This document shows positions 41,426 to 50,522 of a DNA stretch of 64,000 nucleotides, in pieces. Each line of letters starts with the position of its first letter. The stretch's first letter is position 1. Origin of the DNA: Lachnospiraceae bacterium (lineage in GTDB: Bacteria; Bacillota; Clostridia; Lachnospirales; Lachnospiraceae); assembly GCA_015057505.1 (NCBI GenBank), contig SVEG01000007.1:1-64000 (forward strand). The letters are read 5' to 3'. The notes beneath the pieces were generated by a model. The model was not told the DNA's origin, did not search any database, and saw only the letters and a list, made by a program, of their open reading frames with translations. The position numbers and the translations under genes are program-made.

Positions 41426-44011
41426 TTAATGTGTTCCCGTAATCTTCATGTCATCTTTAACCGACTTCCCGATATTATAATAAATAACCTCTCCGTCTTT
41501 TCCGCCCTCTTTCTTCCATCGATTACAGTAACCTTTCTTGGCATTTTCAGAATTTACATACAGCAAAACATTTTCCCCATTTTTATCTTCAAGCCTTATT
41601 TCAAACTTTATAAGAAGCCGGCCTTCAGTAAGAAAACTTGACGAATCAACACTATACTCCGGAAGGTTCCTGTTTACCGGCACGCAAAAGGATTTCATTG
41701 GAAGCCTGTAATTTCCTGACCACACTTGATATTTACCATAATCCTCATCAGCATAATTTCCCAATTTACCCGTATCCACAACCTGACAATCCTCACCCGT
41801 AAGCTCAAGCTTATGCTCTACGGTAGTCCATTTCTTTAGTATAACCTGTCCGTCCTTACGAATATCCTCATAATATATATCAACCTCTGTATGCTCATCA
41901 TCCTTTTCGTACCAAAAAGTCGGTGTTATTGTTACCCTTGATTCCTCACAATATCCGCCTACAGACTTTATTTTGAATTTAAAATAACTTCCAAACGGCA
42001 GACCTTCACTCTCCCACTTAAGTGGAAGCATGGAAACATTACATTTACCTATTTCCTTCTCTAAATCAATGACTGCCTTATATTTCACAATCTCAGTAAG
42101 CTCAAAATCATATATTTGACCAATAACTTTTATTACAATTTTATCTGCTGCTATCTGCTGCTCCGGTAATAGGTTGGCGTTCTGTCCTACCCCTTCCCCT
42201 TCAGCAAGATTTTTATCATAATTAATTGCTACTGCCCTGAATTCAATTTCATATTCTCCTTCCTGAACCATAACCGGTAAAACAAGCTTTTTGTCCTCCT
42301 CAAGCGTTATCCACTCACCTGCTTCTACAGGCTTTTCTTCTCCGTAAAGCACCTCAAACGGAAATCTAACCTGATTATATAAAACATATTTCCCGTAATC
42401 CTTCGTTCCGTATCCTTTTGCATCAATATGCTCTCCTTCATTGGAAATTACCGCTTCAAACTCTCTTCCAAGAATTATGGTCGGGACATCCGCCGAGGGA
42501 ATCTCGGACTGATTCCGGTCTTTAACATCCAAAACCTCTCCATAGCAAACAACGGGCGTGTGCACAGTTATTTTCCCGGCATCACTCACTGTCCGCGTGG
42601 TATGTGAGCTTCCGTATCCATTTGTACTTTCGCATCTGTAATATGCCTTCGCCTTTATACTGTACTCGGCATTGGGAATCGTTACAGGAATAACTATATT
42701 AACTTCCGCACTTCCTCCTGACAGAGATACTCTATAAGGTGCACTTACATTCTCTGTCCATTCATCTGACATAACGACAAAATCGCCTATCGCAAGATAA
42801 TCATTTCGTACTTCCGGCATACTCGCAACTCCCTGCAACACAGCCTCAATACAAGCCTTTATCTCCTCCTCGTCCGTAAGAGTCCCTATATCCACTATTA
42901 CCGTTTCCTTTACCGCAGCACAACGTACATGTTCAGCATCCCCATATATTCTTGACTCTATGTCCAACGACGTCCCTGTATTAAGATAGATATCTTCGCT
43001 AAAAATGTCACTTGAAAGCACCATTCCGTCTGCATAATAAAGTTCTACGCTTTCCAAAGCATAATATGTGTACGGTATCATATACTGATATATTCCCTCA
43101 GATATCTGCACCTTAAGCATAACCTCCTGTCCCTTCTCATCCGTACCCGGTCTTTCGGTCAAAAGTATTATAGGAATCTCACAGGCTATTTTCCCCGAAA
43201 CCTTTTCGTATTCAATATTATATGCTCCCGTCTGCTGCCAACCGTAAACCGTAACTTTCTCTCCTGCAGGAATTGCTTTAGACGGATTATATTCGTCCGC
43301 GCTAACATTTACACCCGCACTAAGATCCGGTCCCCACCAATAATAATTTTGTGAGATCTCTCTTTTTTCTCTTGTTATATCGCCTTCTTCCTCGTCTGCA
43401 AAAAAATCTTCTACCGCAGGAAAATATACGCTTTTATTAAAGTGTGTACGAAGACTGTCCCTTGAATTCGGCCCCCATCCTCTGGCAGATACGATGCCTT
43501 CATACGTATCATAAACCTCACCGCTCCTGCTTCCGTCCGAATACAAACTTCCCTGCGGCACATTATTTTCAAGGACTGTCATAATTCCGTCAAGATATAC
43601 AGTTGCACCGTTAAGATAAAGTTCTCTTTGCCACTCCTCCGACACTCTGCCGATTGCATTAAAAATCGTTTCCTTATCACAATAAAAAAAGCTATACAAA
43701 TACCTCTCGTTTTCCGGATCCTCCACGGACCCGTCACAAGTAATTACTATTGTTGCACTCATATTAAGAGGATCATCTATAGGCAAATTATATCTTTTTA
43801 TGGTCCAACCGAGCGTACAATATCTTGTATTCTTTGTTCCGATAATATCATGTGTTGTCATATAAAAATTACCGTCTTCATCAAAATACAGACTTTCCTG
43901 ATAATAATTACCTGCCATAAGCCCGGTATGACCCGTAACCATAATGACCATTAAAAACATTATCATTACCGATGCCGATACTTTTATGATTATTTCTTTT
44001 AGATTTTTCAC
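41426..44011 (-). CDS. Large secreted/surface protein, unknown (DUF5704-like start)
   Basis: 861 residues. The signal or anchor segment is VSASVMIMFLMVIMVTGHTG. The rest is extracytoplasmic, beta-rich and acidic, with Cys, Tyr and Trp spread through. Early part: ELYLNGATVYLDGIMTV and SGEVYDTYEGIVSARGWGP, which recall DUF5704 proteins of Clostridia (from memory, uncertain). Paired segments YGTKDYGKYVLYNQVRFPFE and YADEDYGKYQVWSGNYRLP suggest repeated beta domains. The start is GTG with AAAGGAG. There is no sorting motif or C-terminal membrane helix, so it is secreted or loosely bound. Function unknown. Confidence 0.7.
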   Translation of the reverse strand: MKNLKEIIIKVSASVMIMFLMVIMVTGHTGLMAGNYYQESLYFDEDGNFYMTTHDIIGTKNTRYCTLGWTIKRYNLPIDDPLNMSATIVITCDGSVEDPENERYLYSFFYCDKETIFNAIGRVSEEWQRELYLNGATVYLDGIMTVLENNVPQGSLYSDGSRSGEVYDTYEGIVSARGWGPNSRDSLRTHFNKSVYFPAVEDFFADEEEGDITREKREISQNYYWWGPDLSAGVNVSADEYNPSKAIPAGEKVTVYGWQQTGAYNIEYEKVSGKIACEIPIILLTERPGTDEKGQEVMLKVQISEGIYQYMIPYTYYALESVELYYADGMVLSSDIFSEDIYLNTGTSLDIESRIYGDAEHVRCAAVKETVIVDIGTLTDEEEIKACIEAVLQGVASMPEVRNDYLAIGDFVVMSDEWTENVSAPYRVSLSGGSAEVNIVIPVTIPNAEYSIKAKAYYRCESTNGYGSSHTTRTVSDAGKITVHTPVVCYGEVLDVKDRNQSEIPSADVPTIILGREFEAVISNEGEHIDAKGYGTKDYGKYVLYNQVRFPFEVLYGEEKPVEAGEWITLEEDKKLVLPVMVQEGEYEIEFRAVAINYDKNLAEGEGVGQNANLLPEQQIAADKIVIKVIGQIYDFELTEIVKYKAVIDLEKEIGKCNVSMLPLKWESEGLPFGSYFKFKIKSVGGYCEESRVTITPTFWYEKDDEHTEVDIYYEDIRKDGQVILKKWTTVEHKLELTGEDCQVVDTGKLGNYADEDYGKYQVWSGNYRLPMKSFCVPVNRNLPEYSVDSSSFLTEGRLLIKFEIRLEDKNGENVLLYVNSENAKKGYCNRWKKEGGKDGEVIYYNIGKSVKDDMKITGTH

Positions 44012-44106
44012 TATAATTTACTCCTTTAAATTTATTTGTCTGCATAGTGTCCTTTTCCCCGGAATATGATTATATATATACCAATTTTTATAAATCCGGA
44101 GGCATT

Positions 44107-45873
44107 ATGATAAAACGTACTTTCCTACTCATACTAATTTCAATTTCCCTGTTACTTTGCAGTTGTTCTAAGGACGAAATAATGTCCCCTCAAAAACAGG
44201 TACAATCCGATTTCGACAAATTTACAAATACCGTTTTTTGCGATATAGTTTCTTCCAACACAATAAATCTGCATTTCACCCTCGCCTATCCTGAGAAACA
44301 CGGCATAACCGATGCAGAAATAACCTTTGGCGATTACGGCTACGATTCTTTTGCGGAGGAATGCAAAAAAGCTGAAGAAATACTTGACTCTCTCGCTAAG
44401 TTTGACTATGACCTGCTTACAGCGTCTCAACAGCTTACCTATGATATTTTGGAGGATGCCCTAATATCTGAAGTCGCGGCAAAAGATTATATCTTTCTGA
44501 CAGAAGCTTTAAGCCCCCTCACCGGTTATCAGGCTCAACTTCCGATACTAATGGCAAACTACACTTTCCGAAATAAAACAGACATCGAAAATTATCTCTT
44601 GCTCCTTTCAGAATTTGATGAATTTTTTTCAAAGATTATGGTTTTTCAAAAACAGAAATCTGAACAGGGATATTTTATGCCGGATTTTATGGCAAAAAAC
44701 GTAATAGAACAATGTGAAACATTTATAGAAGACATAGAAAAAAACTGGCTTATTGAAACCTTTAACTCAACCGTTACAGAAACCAAGTGGCTCTCTGAAA
44801 GCGAAAAAAAAGCCTATTGCGAAGAGAATCTGAAACTTGTAACCAAGGATGTCGCAAATGCATATGGCATTATTATTGACGGGCTTAACGGACTTATGGG
44901 AACTTCCACCAATGAAGCAGGCCTCTGCTACTATACCAACGGCAAAGAATATTATGCGCACCTTGTCCGCAACGCAACCGGCTCCGCCAAATCCGTAAAA
45001 GCCTTACAAACACTGACAGAAGAATATATTAGGGACAGTCTTCAGGAAATATACACCCTTATGGCCTCCGACCCTACACTTATCGACAGTCTTGATACCT
45101 TTACTTTCTCTTGCACGGAACCCGGGGAAATCCTTGAACACCTAAAGCTTAAAATTACTTCCGATTTTCCGGCACTCCCCAATACCTATTGTGAAATATG
45201 CACCGTTCATAAATCACTTGAGGAATCCTTAAGTCCTGCCTTTTTTATAGTTCCGCCAATTGATGATACGTTAAATAACGTCATCTACATTAACAATCAC
45301 TACAATAATTTGAACCTTTTTACAACATTGGCACACGAAGGATATCCGGGACACCTTTATCAGAATGTCTATGCGTCATCATTAAATCTGCCTGCCGTAA
45401 GAAGTCTCCTTTCTTATCCCGGGTATACGGAAGGCTGGGCAACCTATGTGGAGTATTACTCTTACAATCTCGATAATCTTGATAAAAATGTAGCATATAC
45501 TCTGGCGCTTAACGATTCAGCGACTCTCGGGCTGTATGCTTATCTTGACATGGGAATTCATTATGACGGATGGCTCTATGAGGATGTTCTTGAATATTTG
45601 AACGTTTTTGGTTTTACAAGCGAAGAAACTGTCCATAACATTTACGAAACCATTCTGCAAAATCCGGCAGAATATTTAAGCTACTTTATTGGTTATCTGG
45701 AGATTACAGAGCTTAGGGATACGGCAAAAGAAAAACTGGGAGAAAAATTTAACATAAAGGACTTCCACACCTTCCTTCTTGATATGGGGCCCGCGCCTTA
45801 TGACATAATAGCAGATTACATGGAAATATGGCTTGCAGAGACTTCTGCGTCGACCGAGCCACTCACCAAATAA
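44107..45873 (+). CDS. DUF885 family lipoprotein, putative metallopeptidase
   Basis: About 588 residues. Signal TFLLILISISLLLCSC gives a lipobox cysteine. The core contains LAHEGYPGHLYQ (HExxxxH, likely zinc) and EGWATYVEYYSY (third ligand Glu), the DUF885 hallmarks. Other blocks are FIVPPIDD and INNHYNNLNLFTT. DUF885 proteins are predicted zinc carboxypeptidase-like enzymes, so it may trim extracellular peptides. The ATG at 44107 follows CCGGAGG; the start 20 codons upstream lacks a ribosome site. Confidence 0.87.
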   Translation: MIKRTFLLILISISLLLCSCSKDEIMSPQKQVQSDFDKFTNTVFCDIVSSNTINLHFTLAYPEKHGITDAEITFGDYGYDSFAEECKKAEEILDSLAKFDYDLLTASQQLTYDILEDALISEVAAKDYIFLTEALSPLTGYQAQLPILMANYTFRNKTDIENYLLLLSEFDEFFSKIMVFQKQKSEQGYFMPDFMAKNVIEQCETFIEDIEKNWLIETFNSTVTETKWLSESEKKAYCEENLKLVTKDVANAYGIIIDGLNGLMGTSTNEAGLCYYTNGKEYYAHLVRNATGSAKSVKALQTLTEEYIRDSLQEIYTLMASDPTLIDSLDTFTFSCTEPGEILEHLKLKITSDFPALPNTYCEICTVHKSLEESLSPAFFIVPPIDDTLNNVIYINNHYNNLNLFTTLAHEGYPGHLYQNVYASSLNLPAVRSLLSYPGYTEGWATYVEYYSYNLDNLDKNVAYTLALNDSATLGLYAYLDMGIHYDGWLYEDVLEYLNVFGFTSEETVHNIYETILQNPAEYLSYFIGYLEITELRDTAKEKLGEKFNIKDFHTFLLDMGPAPYDIIADYMEIWLAETSASTEPLTK

Positions 45874-45930
45874 ATATATACCATTTTTTTACATTTTGCA
45901 ATATATTTTTTTAACACGTACAAAAAATAC

Positions 45931-45959
45931 TTGTCTATTTCTCTGCCACTCATTATAAT
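45931..45959 (+). promoter_or_regulatory. Promoter of the MATE gene
   Basis: TTGTCT (45931-45936), a 17-base spacer and perfect TATAAT (45954-45959), 34 bases before the ATG. Confidence 0.75.
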
Positions 45960-45993
45960 ATAGAAGTTGATTATTTAGAGAAAGGGAACAGAC

Positions 45994-47355
45994 ATGGCAA
46001 AATTAGAGAAAAACCTGACGGAAGGCAGCGTAGTAAGCCAGTTGCTTCGTTTTGCAATTCCGTTTATATTATCGAATCTTATACAGTCCTTATACAATGT
46101 TGCAGATATGTACATAGTAGGACAATACAACCAGTCCATCGGTATTTCCGCGGTAAATTCCGGTGGTCAGGTTACATTTATCATGACGAACATCGTTGTC
46201 GGTCTTTGTGCCGGTGCGACCGTTATTATCGGACAGCATATGGGAACCAATAACAAAAAAGCTATCCGAGAAACAATCAGTACGTTACTTATTACATTGG
46301 TCATTGTCGGTATCGTTCTTATGGTAGCAATGACAATTCTTGCAACCCCTATTCTCGGATGGATTAACACTCCCGCCGATGCATTTCAGGGTGCACGCGA
46401 ATATCTTACAATTACGATTGCCGGAACATTATTTATATTCGGATATAACGCCCTTTCCGCTATTATGCGAGGTATGGGCGACAGCAAGACTCCTCTTGTT
46501 TTTGTTACAATCGCTTGCGTTGTTAATGTTATCCTTGATCTTGTTTTTGTAGGATATTTTAAAATGGCTGCCCGCGGTGCCGCTATCGCAACTGTTATTG
46601 CCCAGGCACTCAGTATGATTCTTTGCATTATCTATCTGAAAAAGAACGATTTTGCATTTGACTTTAAATTATCGTCCTTTAAATTTTACAAAGACCGTTT
46701 ACAGACTCTTCTTCGCATAGGTATTCCGACCTCGGTACAGAATGTTATCACTAACTTCTCATTCCTCGTACTGACAGCACTCGTTAACTCCTATGGTACT
46801 GAAGCTTCCGCGGCACTCGGTGTTGTCGGCAAATTCAATGGTTTTGCAATTCTTCCTGCAATTGCCATGAGCGCATCTGTTTCCGCGATGGTAGCGCAAA
46901 ATATAGGCGCCGGAATGTACGACCGTGCAAAACACACAATGCACATCGGTACAATTATCGGGGTTTCAATGAGTCTTGTTATCTTTGTATTTGCGCAGTT
47001 ATTCCCTGCCCAGATACTCGAATTCTTCAATGACGAAGACCCTGCCATGATTACCTACGGTGTTGAATATATGCGTTCCTTCTCTTTTGATTATATTTTT
47101 GCTCCGTTGTTTTTCGGTGTTGTAGGTATTATTACCGGAGCAGGTCACACCAAGTTTTCACTTGTCAGCAACATTTTGTCGGCACTCGCTCTCAGAGTTC
47201 CGTTCGCACTTTTATTTGGAAGTGTACTTGACATGGGCATGTTCGGTATCGGCCTCGGTGCACCGATTGCAAGCTTTGGTTCTCTTCTCCTTGCATTCTG
47301 GTACTACAAGAGCGGCCGCTGGATGAAAGGTACGGCAATCACTTCCGAAAACTAA
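45994..47355 (+). CDS. MATE-family efflux transporter
   Basis: 453 residues with about 12 hydrophobic helices. The first helix LRFAIPFILSNLIQSLYNVADMYIVG and the repeat-related segment RIGIPTSVQNVITNFSFLVL mark the two MATE bundles. It is an Na+ or H+ driven exporter of cationic drugs or metabolites; NorM/DinF-like subfamily not resolved. GAAAGGG precedes the ATG. Its terminator forms the left tip of the ~600 bp palindrome. Confidence 0.93.
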   Translation: MAKLEKNLTEGSVVSQLLRFAIPFILSNLIQSLYNVADMYIVGQYNQSIGISAVNSGGQVTFIMTNIVVGLCAGATVIIGQHMGTNNKKAIRETISTLLITLVIVGIVLMVAMTILATPILGWINTPADAFQGAREYLTITIAGTLFIFGYNALSAIMRGMGDSKTPLVFVTIACVVNVILDLVFVGYFKMAARGAAIATVIAQALSMILCIIYLKKNDFAFDFKLSSFKFYKDRLQTLLRIGIPTSVQNVITNFSFLVLTALVNSYGTEASAALGVVGKFNGFAILPAIAMSASVSAMVAQNIGAGMYDRAKHTMHIGTIIGVSMSLVIFVFAQLFPAQILEFFNDEDPAMITYGVEYMRSFSFDYIFAPLFFGVVGIITGAGHTKFSLVSNILSALALRVPFALLFGSVLDMGMFGIGLGAPIASFGSLLLAFWYYKSGRWMKGTAITSEN

Positions 47356-47371
47356 TCACATATTATACAAA

Positions 47372-47401
47372 GACAGTTGCATTTTTGCGCTGTCTTTTTT
47401 T
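47372..47401 (+). terminator. Terminator of MATE gene (left tip of palindrome)
   Basis: GACAG-TTGCA and TGCG-CTGTC pair around TTTT, followed by seven T. An almost identical hairpin occurs at the opposite tip (47935-47966) for the minus-strand lyase gene. Confidence 0.85.
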
Positions 47402-47934
47402 GTTTAACTTGGCTATGCAGGCGGTTGCAATACAGCTTTAGTGTAGGGCGGATATTTAGTTCCCGAAGGCAACATAGGTTTTTTAGAAGAACTTGGCTTT
47501 TTAAGCTTTCCACCTAATTGTGCCGCGCAGAGTTGTCTGAGTGGAATTGATTAAAAGTTCTAGTGGCTTGGGATATATGTAAATTTTATATGCAGGGGGT
47601 ATAAGGCACGCTCTCGCTACGAGAAAAACCTAGCGCTACTAAGGCTCCGCTGCGAAATCGATAAGACTTAATCAAGCCTATTATTTGAGATTTCGCGCGG
47701 AGCCTAAGGAGCGAGGTTTTTCAAGTACCTTTCCCCCTTGCATATAAAATTTACATATATCCCAAGCCACAGAACTTCTTCAATTCCAACGAGTTTCTCG
47801 TAGCGGCACAAAATCAAACGGTGGAAAGCTAAAAGCCTTAGTTCTTCTTAAAACCGTAAACGTTGCGAGGGAACCAAATATCCGCTCTACACTAAAGCTG
47901 TATTACAACCGCCTGCGTAGCCAAGGATAATACC

Positions 47935-47966
47935 AAAAAGAGACAGCGCAAAAATGCAACTGTCTC
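47935..47966 (-). terminator. Terminator of PL11 gene (right tip of palindrome)
   Basis: On the minus strand GAGACAG-TTGCA and TGCG-CTGTCTC pair, followed by UUUUU. It is a near copy of the MATE terminator in inverted orientation. Confidence 0.85.
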
Positions 47967-47980
47967 TTTTATATTAGGAT

Positions 47981-50413
47981 TTATTTCGCAAGTGCCGGTA
48001 ATACGTACTTGAAGTCCATATCTGAAGCAAGATAGAACTTGGTATATCCGGGCTGGTTGTAGCAGTTGTTTTGCCAAGCGATACCCATACGGTACTGTAC
48101 GTCATGCATAAGTGTAAACAACTTATGATTTGTGATTTCTGTATTAGAGTAAATACGGATTGCCGTATTGTCTTCTTTTCTGAGGATTAACTCTTCTCTC
48201 CAGTCACCAAAGATGTCGGCTACGAGACAAGGATTACCCTTTGTTCCGTTGTTGGTTGCCATTCCTTCGGGAACAAGCATTGCGCCGTGTGTAATATCGT
48301 TAATTACACCCTTGTGTCCTGCAAAAAGATTAGCACCGTCTGTTACCTGCGTTGAAAGGTCTGCTGCCCAGTTAATCTTCTGGTTGGTTCCGATAGGCTT
48401 CTCAGGAAGTACGTTACCCTTAACGTCACGCATTGCAGTACACCATGTCTGAAGGCCACGAACACCCGGAACAACATCACCAATCATACAACGTCCGAGA
48501 TCCTTCTCAGCGTACTCACCGTAAATAACTTCACCTGTCTCTGCATCACGAAGAGCATATCCGTAAGGAGCAAATCTTGCGCCTTCAAATACGTTAAATA
48601 TCTCAAGACCCGGTCTGTCAGGATCAATATCTGCAACATGCATTGCATCACCGTGACCGAACTTAGCCCATGTTTTTCCATCCGGAAGATATCCGTAGCT
48701 TGAGTAAAGTACGCTTCCGTCGTGGTCAATAACGGCTGCACCATAGATAATCTCCTGGCATCCGTCGCCGTCAACATCTGCTGTTGATAAGCTGTGGTTA
48801 CCCTGGCCTGCAAGGATTCCGTATACGGGATCGCAACCCTGTGCCGCATGTGCGTTATCTTTGAAAGGATTGTCCATAAGTACCCAACCACTGTCCACGC
48901 TCCAGTATTCTTCAAACTTTCTGTCGAAGAAGCTGTATGCAACAACTGTTACTCTTGTATAGTAACCACGACAGATAATTAAGTAAGGTCTCTCACCGTC
49001 GAGGTATGCAACACCTGAAAGGAAACGGTCTACACGGTTACAAGGCTCGATTCTCGGAAGTGCATAATCTGCCCACATAAGTCCGTCATCTTCACGGCCG
49101 TATTTGAAACGGATTGTTTCGATTTCTTCACCGTCACCGCTAAACATTGTAAGATACTCAGGTCCTTCATAAATAAAACCTTCAAAATTACGGAGCTCGT
49201 TACGAGGGCTTCTGCCCGGAGCAAATACATCTAAGAAATAATCTACAAGCTCCTTAGCATCTGCTTCGCAAAGCGGATATGTATACTTAGGCTCAATTTC
49301 AAAACACTCTTCAAGAGTCTTCGGCCATGTGCCAGAGGCTACCATCGGATGCTTATCCCATGCCATAAATTCTTTAACAAGGTGATTATAATAGTCCTCT
49401 GCGCTGCAACGGTAATCGTCGTCATGGCTGTAGCCTGCATCGATGTCTTCTTTAAGCATTGTGATATACTTCTCATCCTTGATGCTTCCGTCCTTGTTGT
49501 AACGGATCATCTTGGTACCGGGAGCTGTCTTAACTGCCATCTCAGCCTTACCGTCATTATCAAAGTCATATACCATAAACTGTGTATAGTGAGCACCCGC
49601 ACGGATATTAAGACCCATATCAAGTCTCCAAAGAAGTGTTCCGTCAAGCTTGTAGCAATCTACAAAACATTTACCTGTATAACCTTTTTGTGAAACGTCC
49701 TTCGCATTGGAAGCGTCCCATTTTACAAAGTATTCGTACTCGCCGTCGCCGTCGATATCACCAACACTCATATCGTTAACATTATAGTGGAATTCTTCAC
49801 CAACAGGAGTTACACCCGGTGCCGGAATCTGCATGGGAATCTCGATATAGTTGCTCTCGCTTGTCCAAGCCTTAACGCCTTCGCACTTCTCTGATTCAAC
49901 GCCGTCTGCGATTGCAGCTACCTGGTAAACATCCTCCATAGTACCCGCTTCATCAAGATAGTTAGTACTGTCTGTTACTGTAGCAAGCTTCTCACCGTTC
50001 TTATATACAACGAAGTCAGTACCTGTAAGACCTGTCTCGCTGTAGCCCTTAACTTCATCAAGCATCATTCTCCAACCAAGGAAAATACCCTTGTCAGCTT
50101 TAACTGCAATAAGACCTCTTGTCAATTTCTCAAGCTGCTCGTTAAATACCTTCTTAACGTCTGTCTTAAGCACTGCAGAACACTCCTGCTCCTTGCCGCC
50201 CACAACTGCCGCAACCTTAAGATAGTGCGGAACATGGCTTGCCTTCTTAAGTGTATATTCGCACTCTTTAACCTCTGCCATACACTTATAAACCATAGTA
50301 GCAATGTCCTTGTCAGCCCAGTATACCTTGTAAGAATCAGCTCCTGCCACTGCTTCCCAGCCGATTGTTACATATGCATCCTCTAAAGCCAAAACCTTTA
50401 AATTCTGTACCAT
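47981..50413 (-). CDS. Rhamnogalacturonan lyase, PL11 family
   Basis: 810 residues. Two FN3-like segments at the start (residues ~1-95 and ~95-190). The PL11 beta-propeller begins near FHYNVNDMSVGDIDGDGEYEYF and carries repeated calcium-binding loops DFDNDGKAEM and DVDGDGCQEI, ending YKVGIAWQ-like YRMGIAWQNNCYNQP. It cleaves the rhamnose-galacturonate backbone of pectin by beta-elimination. There is no signal peptide, since the protein starts MVQNLKVLALEDAYV, so it acts inside the cell on imported oligomers, like YesX-type enzymes. Codon bias is that of a highly expressed gene. Confidence 0.92.
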   Translation of the reverse strand: MVQNLKVLALEDAYVTIGWEAVAGADSYKVYWADKDIATMVYKCMAEVKECEYTLKKASHVPHYLKVAAVVGGKEQECSAVLKTDVKKVFNEQLEKLTRGLIAVKADKGIFLGWRMMLDEVKGYSETGLTGTDFVVYKNGEKLATVTDSTNYLDEAGTMEDVYQVAAIADGVESEKCEGVKAWTSESNYIEIPMQIPAPGVTPVGEEFHYNVNDMSVGDIDGDGEYEYFVKWDASNAKDVSQKGYTGKCFVDCYKLDGTLLWRLDMGLNIRAGAHYTQFMVYDFDNDGKAEMAVKTAPGTKMIRYNKDGSIKDEKYITMLKEDIDAGYSHDDDYRCSAEDYYNHLVKEFMAWDKHPMVASGTWPKTLEECFEIEPKYTYPLCEADAKELVDYFLDVFAPGRSPRNELRNFEGFIYEGPEYLTMFSGDGEEIETIRFKYGREDDGLMWADYALPRIEPCNRVDRFLSGVAYLDGERPYLIICRGYYTRVTVVAYSFFDRKFEEYWSVDSGWVLMDNPFKDNAHAAQGCDPVYGILAGQGNHSLSTADVDGDGCQEIIYGAAVIDHDGSVLYSSYGYLPDGKTWAKFGHGDAMHVADIDPDRPGLEIFNVFEGARFAPYGYALRDAETGEVIYGEYAEKDLGRCMIGDVVPGVRGLQTWCTAMRDVKGNVLPEKPIGTNQKINWAADLSTQVTDGANLFAGHKGVINDITHGAMLVPEGMATNNGTKGNPCLVADIFGDWREELILRKEDNTAIRIYSNTEITNHKLFTLMHDVQYRMGIAWQNNCYNQPGYTKFYLASDMDFKYVLPALAK

Positions 50414-50522
50414 AATGTACTCCTTTCATATAAAAAATGATAAATCTCTTTCTCATTGTATTCAGTATAACATAACGCTATTTACAGGCAAATGTATTTT
50501 TACAAATTTTTTCGGTACTATC

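Larger units (their letters stand above)
47371..47967. repeat. Long near-palindrome (~597 bp) without coding capacity
   Basis: Left arm 47371-47659 and right arm 47689-47967 are reverse complements at roughly 75-80% by eye, with a 29-base centre (47660-47688). Best blocks: 47408-47464 against 47869-47925 (53 of 57 match) and 47563-47594 against 47739-47770 (32 of 32). The centre closes with GCGAAATC/GATTTCGC. The tips are the intrinsic terminators of the two convergent genes. No real gene lies inside. It is a candidate MITE, fold-back element or large structured RNA. Confidence 0.85.

Noticed and set aside
47892..48077. Short minus-strand frame in the right arm of the long palindrome
   Set aside because: It overlaps the lyase gene end and the palindrome arm, and nothing equivalent remains open in the left arm.
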